DNA of 64,000 nucleotides from Prosapia bicincta (GCA_036971475.1 JBAIZL010000004.1:62789668-62853667); one strand, 5' to 3'; positions 47,957-59,514 are shown, numbered from the stretch's first letter. Numbers and translations: made by a program. Notes: generated from the sequence alone by a model not told the origin.

Positions 47957-48190
47957 AATCTTAAGTAACTTGTTTTATTTGTTATTTTTGATTATTTTTG
48001 TGGTATTGGGGTTCTTTTCAATATTTTTATTGTAATCTTGTTCTTGTTATAGCCTTTTCAGCACAATGGGCAATGTGTGGTTTCCATGACATAGGTCGAT
48101 CCAATGCAACTCCCAAGTGTCTTGAAATATCGCTGCTAGACTACGTCGAGTTCTTATATGTTAAGCTCACCTTTAATTGTAAAGTGAGGT

Positions 48191-48689
48191 TAGATGTTTA
48201 TTTTTTCAAACTTTTTAATTTTTATTGCCACAAGTATTTCTTCATATACCTAATAACTCCCTAAATAGCCAGGGATAAGTTTTTGCTAATATGGATAACG
48301 TGTGAGACTTCAAAGTAAAAGACTTTATTGGAAAATGTTACGAATTAGAGAAGCACTGGAAGTTGCAAGATCTCGTCTAACGCTGTCTTACATCTGTACC
48401 GTAAGCTAATGTTAGGTAATGCCTGACAACGACTGAGCCATTTCCATACATTTCTTAAAAATACCCTAAACAAGGAATTAGTGATTGTAAATGTCACAAA
48501 AGATATTGTGATTGAAATTTAAAAAAAAAGTATTTACATAACCTCCACTTATCAACACGCTTAATAAAACAGCACCATATTATGTTACATTCCTATAAAG
48601 CTATACATGTATTTCAATACAGCTTCAAGTATCCAGTTAGTTTAAAAACATATATAGGCAACAGTGGACTGACCGACAGAAATGACTAA
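48191..48689. other. Unassigned AT-rich spacer
   Basis: No gene or known repeat recognised. Confidence 0.4.
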
Positions 48690-49188
48690 AGTAAATATAA
48701 ATAATCATGAATGTTTGTCTGTGTGTCTCTTATGCCTTCCTAAACAGTTCATCCGATCGACATGAAACTTTGGGTATTATTGAATACACTTCTGAGAAAG
48801 TTCTGACGTATTTGCAGCCAGATTGGGGGTGCCTAAAACGATATTAAAAAAAAAACTTTAATAATGCGACCACCTACTTTTATGAGCGAGCATTTAGCTA
48901 CTATTATTGAATTAATAGTAAATATATTATATATGCAAGTAATAATCAATAGATGGCGGTAATGACGCTAGGACATACAGCTGATACTTAATTAAGTGAA
49001 AATAAGATTTCTCACAACAATATGTATATGTGTTTAGATTAGTTTCTGTAACAGCTGTTTTTAACGCAAAAGTTAAACTACCTTATTTATTGTAGAATAT
49101 TTAATTAAAATGCTATTGAATTGAAAACTTCCTTACTTTATAAGTTGATAAATATATTAATTTATAAAATAAATCTTACTAAATTATT

Positions 49189-49203
49189 ATATTACAATAA
49201 ATA
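49189..49203. repeat. 15-bp target-site duplication, left copy
   Basis: ATATTACAATAAATA, repeated exactly at 49501-49515, flanks the LINE tail insertion. Confidence 0.85.
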
Positions 49204-49500
49204 CACTTACTTTACTTTATCCAACGCCTGCCCTTGGTAACTCGACCATTTGGCATCGTGCAGACCAGTAGAGCTTGGAGAGTCTGGTTTTTGGGTCGCT
49301 ATTGTACGCTTCGAGCTGTGGGCAGGCAGGAAGGTGGTCTCCATCCATCTTTCCTGTTTGGCACAAGGGGCACCGATCCGTGTCCGCTAGCCCAATGCGA
49401 TAGGGGGGTGAAGTTGATCGCCTGCACGTGGTGCCCCCTGCTCTCGACTGAACGATCAACAGTCTGCGCTATACTCGAGCAGACCACAAGAGCAATAAAG
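49204..49500 (-). pseudogene. 5'-truncated non-LTR retrotransposon tail with C-terminal zinc knuckle
   Basis: A 297-bp insert bounded by perfect 15-bp duplications (49189-49203 and 49501-49515). The minus frame 49459-49217 reads TTCRRSTSPPYRIGLADTDR followed by CPLCQTGKMDGDHLPAC, a CxxC...H...C knuckle after an IGLADTDxC motif. This is the C-terminal end of an RNase H-bearing LINE ORF2, related to but distinct from the element at 46262. The 3' tail on the minus strand is AAAGTAAAGTAAGTG, a short tandem tail rather than poly-A. Heavy 5' truncation and intact duplications indicate a fairly recent target-primed insertion. Confidence 0.8.
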
Positions 49501-49515
49501 ATATTACAATAAATA
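49501..49515. repeat. 15-bp target-site duplication, right copy
   Basis: Exact copy of 49189-49203. Confidence 0.85.
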
Positions 49516-49958
49516 TAGATATAATTTTTTTTGTGTTTGTTTATTATTTGAATGTAATAAATATAAAATGGTTTTGTTTTGAGAAAAATACAAATTAGGT
49601 TATTAATTGTACACTTATGTCCTAGAATATGTCCTATGACTAAAATTTATTTAGTAACTATGATGCAGAATGATTTCATATATCTTTGGGTTCGGGTATA
49701 GTGGTTTTTCAGTAACTATAAGTACATGGTTAGATATGCTCTAAAATAAATCGAAAATTGTTGTACATTACATTACTCATTATACTTTGGAACTTTTAAA
49801 ACAAAATTTCTTTAAATTTTTTTTATAATTTTATATTTGTAGGTAAGATAGAACAACATCTGTCGGTCCAGGTATAAATACTACATTAAGTCTAGTTAAA
49901 GTTAACGTGACGCCATTCATCGACTGTTAGTGAGTACGAAGCTCGCCGGGTCAGATAG

Positions 49959-50650
49959 TTTTGTATAAAATACAAATTTTAAAACTAGTCTTAAGCATTT
50001 GTACACGGCGGATAGCAAGGGAGATGTACACCGGTGGAACCGTTGCGTGCTCCGCTAATTAACAAGGGGAAAGAGAATGCGGGCGACTGGAAACAAGAAA
50101 TACTGAGCTTCGTATTTGGTCGAGGTATTAGCGCGGGCTTTAAATATCTCCCAGTTTTGGCACTGGGCTGTAGGTGAATCATATCTGAGCATTTATTCTT
50201 GATGCGACGTGATTCCATTATTGGGCTTAGATAAAGCGTGTACAGAGCTTTGCGCTCGAAACGGCTTATGGCAAATCTAACTGAGCATAAATCCAATACG
50301 TTAAAATTAGACGCTACGACAAATAGCGTCTCGAAATACATATTCTCAGATGTTTTGTGGGTTTGATTGGCAAGATGTTTGTTAGCATGGCTAACTTAGT
50401 AAGGCGGTCGTTATTTACGTGAGGAAATTTACAGGTTTATTTATATCCAGAAATATTTTAATACCGCTTGTTATCTACCTGACGCTATTTGAATGGTAAA
50501 CGGTTTTATCTTGAATATGGCTTTGCTAACCGAAGTGTTTTGTTCGTTTCCGTTCTTTTTGGGCGTTTAAAAGTTTTTAAATTACAGACTTCGATTACAA
50601 TTAATATAAGCTTATATAATATAAAATGTATTATATTATTACATTATGTA
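49959..50650. other. Unassigned spacer
   Basis: The minus frame 50341-49991 (116 codons) has no recognisable domain and lies in a GC-richer patch. It could be a fragment of an unknown element; no gene called. Confidence 0.35.
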
Positions 50651-51677
<1,027 letters not shown>

Positions 51678-51915
51678 TTATTAATTATAATTGTTATTAT
51701 TATTTAATTTATATATTTTTTACAAAATACAAAAATTAAAATTAGAAATATTAAACAAATTCAAATGATAGAATAAATAAGCATTATCAAGGTTATTCTA
51801 TATTCTGTTTGTTATAAGCTATTCTACAGGGTAGTAATATAGCCTACAATAAATCCCCCTGCAATAAAGTGAGAAAATATTAGAAAAATTCAACTGCAAA
51901 ATAATTGTATTAGGT

Positions 51916-51974
<59 letters not shown>

Positions 51975-52048
51975 TCTTGATATTTAACGTTATCCATTGT
52001 TTTTCCGTTGCCATTAACTTCATATATATGTATATATATATTAGGTTG

Positions 52049-52086
<38 letters not shown>

Positions 52087-52106
52087 GTTGTATATATATA
52101 TATATA

Positions 52107-52164
<58 letters not shown>

Positions 52165-52225
52165 TAAATATATTTACATATATACTTATGTTACATATAG
52201 GTTGTAAATACAACCTATATATATA
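51678..52225. repeat. AT microsatellites with ATTAGGTTGTATA motifs and a PLE-end remnant
   Basis: (TA)n tracts at about 51918-51970, 52023-52040, 52053-52081 and 52089-52160, joined by repeated TTAGGTTGTATATA. 51970-52024 contains ATTCTTGATATTTAACGTTA then TCCATTGTTTTTCCGTTGCC, nearly identical to the left extension of the PLE at 29843-29891. It is followed directly by TAACTTCATATATA, the PLE right-arm end. It is thus a minimal PLE relic in a TA tract. Confidence 0.8.
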
Positions 52226-53294
52226 TTAGGTTGTATATTTATATGAAATTTATGCTAAAATAATTAAATACCATACATAATACTTAATTAATAAATTTGT
52301 TGAGCACTGTGAACTGATTTTTTAACTAAATAAATAAAACACTTCAGTACTTCTGAAAATGATTACCATGTAATCGAAACCTACATAAATTACGTGTTTT
52401 AAAGATTTGTGTATTGTGGTTAGTGGGTTTTATATATTTAGTTATATAGTAGTTAATTATTTTGTTAAAAAAAAAACTAGTAATAATTTTAAACTTTTTA
52501 AAAACGAAAAATAATATTTAATCACTTTGACATTGAAATATCACTTTAACATTAAGTTTCACTGAACGTAATGGACTACAAATTTCAAGAGTAAAATATT
52601 AGATGAAAAATATTACTTTTAGAATGAAGTCTAAGGAAACTTTTATAATTTATAATCTGTTGATTATAACCTTTGTACATTATATAGTTTAATGACTTAC
52701 ACTACCAATTTTTAAAATATTTTGTTATATATTCTGTTATATAAAAAAATACATAAAATGAAAGAAATCATAATAAACGTTTCAAATTATAAAGAAAGTC
52801 TTAAACACCACGATTCACAAAGGGTGTGATCTGACAGTAAAGAATACAAATATGTTTTCACTCATTTACGCAAAATAACAACCTTATACTAAATTTATAA
52901 TGGAGCAACATATTTTTTTAAAATGATTAAAACATACTTTTAATCAATTAAATTATTTAAAAGGCCATTTGGAAAATAAAGAAAATTTATAAGAACTAAA
53001 TATACTTCCAATGAGTATAGCCTATATTAAAATTAAATAGATTTAAAAAAAATACAATGTATCTGATAAATTAGAGTTCTCTACTTATCTAAAATCCACT
53101 TATTAGGCTTTTATAGGTTGTATGTGGGCTTATTGGTAATGATTCTTTGTTTAGGTGATAACCTGCGGGAAATATTTGTGATCAAACTACATCTACGTAG
53201 CACCATCCGTTTTGTACAGATATCGCAGTAAATATTTTACACGGTTGAATCTTTCATAAAATATTTTTACGATATCATACAAGTATAAGTATAG
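52226..53294. other. Unassigned AT-rich DNA
   Basis: About 1 kb with no gene, RNA or repeat recognised. Confidence 0.45.
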
Positions 53295-53510
53295 GGGTTA
53301 AAGCCAGGAACGTTTCCGAGGGGAAACGGACAATCTGCCAGCGGCGGTTTATGACCCCTGTCAAGAAACAGGGGCCGGACAATATGCCACCCGCAGGTAC
53401 ATTGTGGGGGTTACAGTGAATGTGGGGGATGGGGTTGTGAGAGAAGAAGAGAAAGCTCTGACTCGTATATACTTCGCACAAGTGTGGTTGTAAACGACCC
53501 ATGACTAAAC
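53295..53510. other. GC-rich block with two tandem hairpins
   Basis: Hairpin 1 is CGTTTCC-GAGG-GGAAACG (53311-53328). Hairpin 2 is CCCCTGT-CAAGAA-ACAGGGG (53355-53374). Each is followed by GGACAAT(C/A)TGCCA (53328-53340 and 53377-53389), 49 bp apart. The stems differ in sequence but both pair perfectly. A 75-codon minus frame (53502-53275) crosses the block without a recognisable domain. Possibly the structured end of an unknown retroelement. Confidence 0.5.
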
Positions 53511-54330
53511 CATTCTTAAAATACTATTGTCTTACATGACCGGATCAAATACTACTCTGCTTTACTTTACATACAAATTAGTTAAAACTAATACACGTTT
53601 AATTAAATGGAATACTAGTAAAGCTTAATTTAGCCATTAACGTAAATAACACTACAAACAACCTGTCCATATATTTAAAATGATCACCTCAATGTGAAAC
53701 CTTGTGCAAATATATATATATATATATATCTTTTCATTGAGCCTCCTAAGAACCTTTTTAAAAGTAAATACTTTTTGTGCCAGATGTTTTCCGCAAACAT
53801 AATTAATACTGGTGTGAATAATGTTAAATGTTTTGGCGGATGTTTGGCGTCGTTCTAGTTTTAGTACCTTTTTGTTTAAATTTCAAATTTGTTTATTACA
53901 ACTTCAACTCTATATAGATATAAATTTTGTTAAAAATAATACAAGATAAAACAATTTTTTAGTTTAAAACTTAGAGAATTAAGTGTTTGTTTAATAATGA
54001 ATAATTTTGCGTATACTTCGTAAGAGAAATTGATAATATCGAAATTAAAAATTGCATTTATTTTCGAAGTTTTAACAGTAAAATTGTCTTAATTCTTAAA
54101 AACAGCGGGTTTTTTGTAGTCATTTTAACGTTTTGATACTCGTCTCTCTACATTTTTTCTCCCTTATAGAATTTTTTAAAAATGTATTTTTTTATCTTAT
54201 CAGTATAATTGGTGAGTCTTTCAATCAACAATTATGATAGACTTTTTTCGTGTCAAGATTACTTTCTTTCATAGCTTTATGAAAATAATTAAATTAGGCC
54301 TACACTTTAATTAGGTCTACAACCAACAAA
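53511..54330. other. Unassigned AT-rich DNA
   Basis: A short (TA)n tract at about 53709-53730; otherwise nothing recognised. Confidence 0.4.
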
Positions 54331-54378
54331 ATGGCGCAAAGTAGTATCAAAGGCCGACCCGTCAAACTAGTTAGAAAG
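54331..54378 (+). CDS. Candidate short first coding exon (weak)
   Basis: An ATG in good initiation context (AACAAAATGG, A at -3 and G at +4) opens MAQSSIKGRPVKLVRK, 16 codons. It ends exactly at a strong 5' splice donor, AAG|GTGAGT, at 54379. The basic end and GC content differ from the AT-rich surroundings. No acceptor or second exon can be tied to it in the window, and the peptide is not one I recognise. It could be a real initiating exon of a gene extending right, or chance. No promoter element was recognised upstream. Confidence 0.25.
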
Positions 54379-54935
54379 GTGAGTTGCATTACCAAGAACC
54401 TCTTAAACCCTAGGTCTACCCACTGGAGTGGAAAGTCTATTCCGTCTCTTTATCTCACTTCCCCTTTTTCAGAGAGTGAGGGAGAGAAAGGGGGCTGACT
54501 GGCAGTAAGTCCTAAAATAGATTAACTACCCATGTCAAACCAAAGGGTGGCTGGCAGACTGTCCTACACCCGTTTCCGAGAGAAGGGATCGTAGCTAGGG
54601 GATGAGGCTTTAAGAATTCAATGTGAAATACCTTTGAACGTGTTTCAAGACGAAAACAGTTTTGTGAAATTTATCCAAATGCCCAGAGAAATTGTGCTTC
54701 ATACCTTCTATTTAAATTTCAAATTTCTTAGTTTCTGTACAAAATTTCAAGATTTTTACTCTTTGGATCCCCTTTCTGCTAGGTGTGATGTGATCGCTAT
54801 ACTTGGCTAAGACGATTGCCTATAGAAATTCTCCTACCAGTATGAACGTCTAGTGTGTTTTTATTTGTAACATTTAGGTTATACCTAGTAATAGTGAATT
54901 TAGTTTCTAGATGTTACCATTGCAAAAACGTTACA
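54379..54935. other. Unassigned spacer, GC-richer at 54400-54600
   Basis: It contains a GAGAGTGAGGGAGAGAAAG purine run near 54471-54490 and GGCTGACTGGCAG/GGTGGCTGGCAGACTG near-repeats (54495 and 54545). No gene recognised. Confidence 0.35.
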
Positions 54936-55410
54936 TCTATGTAAATAAAAATGATTGTCTGTGTGTCTCTTAAGCCTTCATAAATAGTTCATCCGGTCGA
55001 CATGAAACTTTGGGACGTTATTGAGTACATTTCTGGGAAGGGATATTTGTAGCCCGAGTGGGGTGGCCCGAATCAATATGTTAAAAAAACTTTAAAAACA
55101 TTAAAATTGCTACCGTCTACTTTTCTTCTGAAATTGAGAATTGCCAATATAGATGCGACTAATAATGAATAGATGGCAGTATTCACGCTGAGCCGTACAG
55201 CTGATACTTAAATTAAGTGGAGTTAAGATTCCATATAATTTGTATATGTGCTTAGAATAGATTGGACACTAGCTGTTTTAGGGCATAAATTGTTTTATTA
55301 TATTTACTGTAAAATATTAAATTAAAATGCAATTGAATTAAAAACTGCTTTAATTCATAAGTTAAAAAATATATTATTTATAAAATATTTCTTACTAAAA
55401 TATTTTAATA
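54936..55410 (+). mobile_element. Helitron-like family B, copy 3
   Basis: Starts TCTATGTAAATAAAAATGAT, then TGTCTGTGTGTCTCTTAAGC and CATGAAACTTTGGGACG. The family landmarks follow (ACCGTCTACTTTTCTTCTGA, AATAGATGGCAGTATTCACG, CAGCTGATACTTAAATTA). The TC start fits a Helitron 5' end; the 3' part is missing after about 55410. Confidence 0.58.
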
Positions 55411-55734
55411 ACTAAATTGCCTCAAAAGTCAATCTCAAATCATGCTTTGAGAAAGTGGTTACTTCACGTTAACGGAAGGGAAATCCAATCGGAGACCATT
55501 CAAACTAACAGAGTGCCCATTATACCAAGTAACTGCTGTTTCAATCACTTATTAGGTCACGCAACGTTTCAAAGAAAGCTTTTGGTTTAAAGAATGACAT
55601 TTTCGGTTCAAAGTTTTCAAATGAAACCCTCAACAAAGCCAAACGTTTTCAAGGATTATTTGATTATTAGCAATATTTATAATTAAATACAAATGTTAAA
55701 ATAATAATTTAAATAAAAAAATAGATTTTATTAT
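55411..55734. other. Unassigned spacer
   Basis: About 320 bp with nothing recognised. Confidence 0.4.
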
Positions 55735-55758
55735 CTTACTAATATATAAAAATCTAAT

Positions 55759-55796
<38 letters not shown>

Positions 55797-56169
55797 AATC
55801 ACGTAAAGGTTAATCTACCCATTGAGCTGAAATTTTACGTAGACAATCTAAGTGTCCCTGGTTAACTCATAGTGTCCCTATTTTTATTTAGAAATTCTAT
55901 TAGGGTACAGCCCCAAATGGCTTGAAAACCCTCTTAACACTCAATTTTCTATACTTCATTTAATACTAAACTTGACTTAATCAGCTCATAATCACATGTA
56001 ACAGTCAGTTTTAAACACATTTAAACCGCTGATAGTAATTGAATGCTATTCATCTTTCTAGGTTAGTTTACTTTACAAATGTTATGTTACAAGCAGAAGT
56101 TTTCCATTCCCTTGATTTTCAAGACAATAATCAGTAAGTTTAGAGTTTGATATATTTATTGAGAACTAA
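55735..56169 (+). mobile_element. Helitron-like family A, copy 2 (3' truncated)
   Basis: Begins TACTAATATATAAAAATCTA with a (GT)n tract at 55757-55790. Its body then matches the reverse complement of 50750-51130 (CCATTGAGCTGAAATTTTAC, GTCCCTGGTTAACTCA, GTTTGATATATTTATTGAG). It stops where copy 3 begins at 56170, so copy 3 may have inserted here or replaced its end. Confidence 0.6.
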
Positions 56170-56914
56170 TCTATACTATTATATAAAAATCTAATGGTGT
56201 GTGTTTGAGTGGGTATTACTCAATCACGTAAAAACTACTAAGCTCATTGAGCTGAAATTTGGTATTTACTTCCCGTTTCCACATGTTCGATATTTAATTT
56301 TAAGGCTAGAATTGAGATCACGTGACGAAGTATTACTCCGCAAAAATCCACGTTTAATTGCATATTGTTGTATAAAATTACAACCAAATATTCTGACTGG
56401 ACACTTTACAGGTATATTTTAATATAGGTAAATAGTACTGTATAAAATTACAACATAAATCTAGGCCTATATTTAAATATATGTATACGTAGCACGGCGC
56501 GCCGTTGATACGCGGACATAATACTTCTTATTACTCCGCAATGAATTTTTTACCCAACTTTAATTTAATAAAATTTTATTTATTTCCTTGAGCTAGAGTT
56601 TTTATTATTTTTTTCGTATCCCTGATGACTTTCTGCGTCGCCCGGTATAATTGTTTCCCTATCGAACATGTGGGAACGGAAAATAAATACCTGAAATTTT
56701 ATATGTACATTCTTAGGGTCACTAGTTTTCACATAGGTCTATTTCTATTTAGAAATTCTGTCAGGGCACCGACCCACTGGCCTTGGAAACTCCCTTAACG
56801 GTAGGGAGTTTCAGTAAATTAAATTCAAACAAAATACAAATACAAATTAAATCAGTACAAATATTGATCAACCCCGTACGAAGGACGGAGTAGCATATAA
56901 TACTACTATGCTAG
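56170..56914 (+). mobile_element. Helitron-like family A, copy 3, interrupted by a MITE
   Basis: TC start (TCTATACTATTATATAAAAA), short GT tract, then CTCATTGAGCTGAAATTT, broken by the MITE at 56261-56691. It resumes with TGAAATTTTATATGTACATT, GGGTCACTAG and the family body, and ends with CCCCGTACGAAGGACGGAG and CTAG (56911-56914) followed by T. Joining across the MITE restores the sequence of copy 1, which supports both assignments. Confidence 0.6.
56261..56691. mobile_element. MITE with 32-bp inverted repeats and 8-bp target duplication
   Basis: The left end 56261-56292 (GGTATTTACTTCCCGTTTCC...) and right end 56660-56691 are inverted repeats with about three mismatches. TGAAATTT flanks it at 56253-56260 and 56692-56699. 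An 8-bp duplication suggests hAT, Merlin or P-type transposases. The GG-initial terminus fits Merlin better than hAT, but this is not decisive. The internal 366 bp is non-coding and includes repeated ATTACTCCGCAA. Confidence 0.8.

Positions 56915-56998
<84 letters not shown>
56915..56998. repeat. (TA)n microsatellite
   Basis: TA dinucleotides with one phase break (TATAATATA) immediately after the Helitron-like CTAG end. Confidence 0.95.
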
Positions 56999-57001
<3 letters not shown>

Positions 57002-59514
57002 TTGAATAATTTCTTTGTAATAACACAAAATTTAATAATAATAATCCTTAGAAAATAATAAATTGCTGGGCGCCAGTTAGAATTACAAAATAATTGTAAC
57101 CATAACAGTAAAATTTAGATTCCTATTACTTTTATTTTTTATTACTTACCATTTATAGTCTAATAAATAAAACACTTTCTTATAATTCGATTAATTTTTG
57201 TTTAATTTAGTTTTTTAAAAATCTTAATCTAGTTACAATATTTTTTTTGTTAATACACTTTCTCTATTTCATAATTTAGTTAAACATCACAAGACTCCTT
57301 CTTTCAGGTTATTCGGTGGGTGTTATGACAAATTAAAATTTAGTTTATGCAATTAATGTTGTAAAAAATTTTATGAAAGAAACGCCTAGGCCTAAAGCTA
57401 TTAATTTTGAATTTACAATATACTAATTTACAATCTTTCTTAAATTTAATTACTTATCTAAAGTTTAATGTTTTTGTCCAAATTTCTAGCCTTTTAAATT
57501 TATTTCTATAAACAAATCTTTCACCACTATGTTTTTTTATGCTTGACTTCTTCCTTTAAATAAAATTTTGGCCAAGTTTTTGCTTCCAGTTCCAATGCAA
57601 GCTTCTCTAACAATGAATTTTTCTAATTGAAATTTCTAAAGAAAAAAATAAAACTTTGTCAATTCTTGGTAATCTTCCCTCTAACATCCTCTTGATGTGG
57701 TCAAACCATATCGGCTGTCTCCTCTGAATCTCCTCTACGACTGTCTCCTAAGTCTATCTTTTATCTAATGCTATAATTTCTCCTATATTCTCGTCTAGAG
57801 ATTTGACATGATCTCCTAAGAGAGTCCATTTCTACTGCGTTGATTTTTATTATATTGTGAAACATATATTACTTATTCAAGTATTTTAGGGGTGATGATT
57901 GCTCCTTGCTTAGTCAAGTCTAGTTGAGTCAGAAAACGAAAGAAAAAACCCAGTGTTTCAATAAGATCGTACAAGTTTTTAGTGGATCAAGAAAATGTTT
58001 GACAGAGTCTAGCTTTACGTGATGAGTGTAAGCTTGGTGTTTACACGTGAGAACCCTTCAAGGTCTGTCAGTTCGCTTCAACTCGTATTAAGTGCCAACG
58101 ATTTTAGTAAAGCGTTTTAGAATATCTCACAAAATGAGTGTCAAGTGGCTCAAAAGCGTGCGGTTGAAGTTTTTAAATTGTCTTTAGAACCAGGGTTTGG
58201 GTAGTTAGAAAAATAAATATGAGAGGGGAAAATGTGAGATCTATAGTAAAATTTATACAGGCATTTATAGTTTCTCATTTAAAACACATTTCTTTTTAAA
58301 CATAACTGTAAAATACCACGTAGTACAGAGCACTTTGCGCACCGCTACCTACAAAATCGTGTATAGTAATACAATATGATGAACTTCTTTTAAATATATG
58401 AATGATAATTCATAAAACGCACTCCATATTAACACACTTGAAGAAACGTTTGATTATCATACGGGCATATTGTTTAGAACTATTCATAGTTGATACTTTT
58501 TTAAACTTACCTTCTCTCCACTCTTTAAACGTTGTAGAGACAAAAAAATTTAGTGTTTCATAAAGTTAGAGCTTCCAGGAAAACCTCAAGAAAAAATATA
58601 TAAAAAACGAATGAGCGTTGTCGGAATTGAATAAAATTTTATCGGTATTTCACTAAATCTCATTCAAACTCGGAAGCACCCCAGAGGATTAGCGGCCTTC
58701 GCATCTCGACGCGCACACACACTGCCCAACTGCCACAGATGGTTTTCCATGGTCACCTAGTAGGTCTCGGTTTACAAAACTAAAATTGTTAAACTGTTAA
58801 ATTTATGTAGTTCCTTTGGAATCTTCAAACAGAATGTAGTCATGTCCGTATTTAATGTATATTTATGATAATTTAATTAAAATCGAAAATCTATATTAAA
58901 TAAATGTTATTTGTTCTATTATGTTTATCAGTGCCGTAAGTAGGACTACATCGTGTTTGGCCTCTATTTCCAAGCAATAATATGTAGGAAAAAACATGAG
59001 AGTAGAAATCACCCAAACGTTACTGTTTAAAATATCTTAGTTTTGTAGACCCACTCATGTGCGGGAGGTAGACCACCAAGACGATATCGGTGTGGGTGTC
59101 GGTAATCCTCTGGAGTACTAAATCATAGACGGGTTACAACAATTCTACACCCGTCGGAAATAACAATTATAGGACATAAAAAACTTTTTTTGGTTTAATA
59201 ATTTGTTCAAGTTACTAGTTTTAAGGGTTGTGTTTTCAGATCAAGAAATGTTGACAACTTTGCCAAAAATAACTTCTCATTTTTCTTTAAAATTTAATCC
59301 TTCCACGCATTGGGCTAGTTTGTTTCAGAAATAGTTTAATTTTGATTCGGATTCCAATAAAAATACAATAGCATATCCATTGAAAAACCTTTGTCACCAA
59401 CAGATAAACTACCCCAACATTTTTGGTATCGCCATTACACACTAAACACTTAACTTAGGAGCAGATTTACGCTGTTTTGTAACTTTGAATTTACGCTGAG
59501 CTCCACGTCCACCG
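56999..59514. other. Unassigned AT-rich DNA, no gene recognised
   Basis: About 2.5 kb. A CT-rich stretch at 57660-57800 and a GC-richer patch at 58670-58740 stand out but carry no recognisable frame or repeat. Confidence 0.45.

Larger units (their letters stand above)
47607..48045. mobile_element. Foldback element FB2 (inverted pair with hammerhead ribozyme candidates)
   Basis: Nested in the non-LTR element. A 12-bp direct repeat, AATCTTGTTCTT, lies at 47607-47618 and 48034-48045 and brackets the insert. Left of the left arm is a 34-bp extension (47619-47652) absent on the right. The arms (47653-47814 and 47861-48033) are near-identical inverted copies; the right one has a 10-bp internal duplication. 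The 46-bp centre has its own small palindrome. Each arm carries a hammerhead-like fold. Joining the flanks across the insert restores RT thumb coding continuity, which confirms an insertion. Structure and size suggest a PLE-related non-autonomous retroelement. Confidence 0.8.
46262..48190 (-). pseudogene. Non-LTR retrotransposon 3' part: RT thumb, RNase H, zinc knuckle
   Basis: Minus-strand remnant of a LINE ORF2, interrupted by FB2 (47607-48045). Upstream of FB2: RHLGVALDRPMSWKPHIAHC then AEKAITRTRL, the conserved LGVxLDxxLSWxxHI RT C-terminal motif. Downstream: WGANQDVLKTACKSYIRPIL then EYGSEV, the thumb. Next comes an RNase H domain with YTDEL (catalytic Asp, near 47050), a GEIAAIYAA Glu helix (near 46954) and LVDSKTAIL (Asp, near 46879). 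The C-terminal block 46560-46264 has RLKTDHDYLAEHLHRIHV and a CxxC...H...C knuckle (CLLCGGELMNARHLNDC). Several in-frame stops (for example after GETGAAY and after LNLSGNS) and frameshifts kill it. RNase H places it in the I/R1/Loa-like group rather than L1 or CR1. Confidence 0.82.
48690..49958 (+). mobile_element. Helitron-like family B, copy 2 (longest), interrupted by a LINE tail
   Basis: The 5' part has AATGTTTGTCTGTGTGTCTC and GTTCATCCGATCGACATGAA, a pattern common at the 5' end of arthropod non-autonomous Helitrons. It is followed by the family landmarks shared with 37035 and 54936. After the LINE insertion (49204-49500) it continues to a 3' end with ACGAAGCTCGCCGGGTCAGATAGT, a short hairpin-like region before a CTAG-like terminus (here ATAG). 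No Rep/helicase coding. The Helitron assignment rests on end patterns only. Confidence 0.55.

Noticed and set aside
49234..49512. Plus-strand 92-codon frame in the GC-rich insert
   Set aside because: Antisense of the LINE tail; the minus frame carries the recognisable CxxC...H...C motif.
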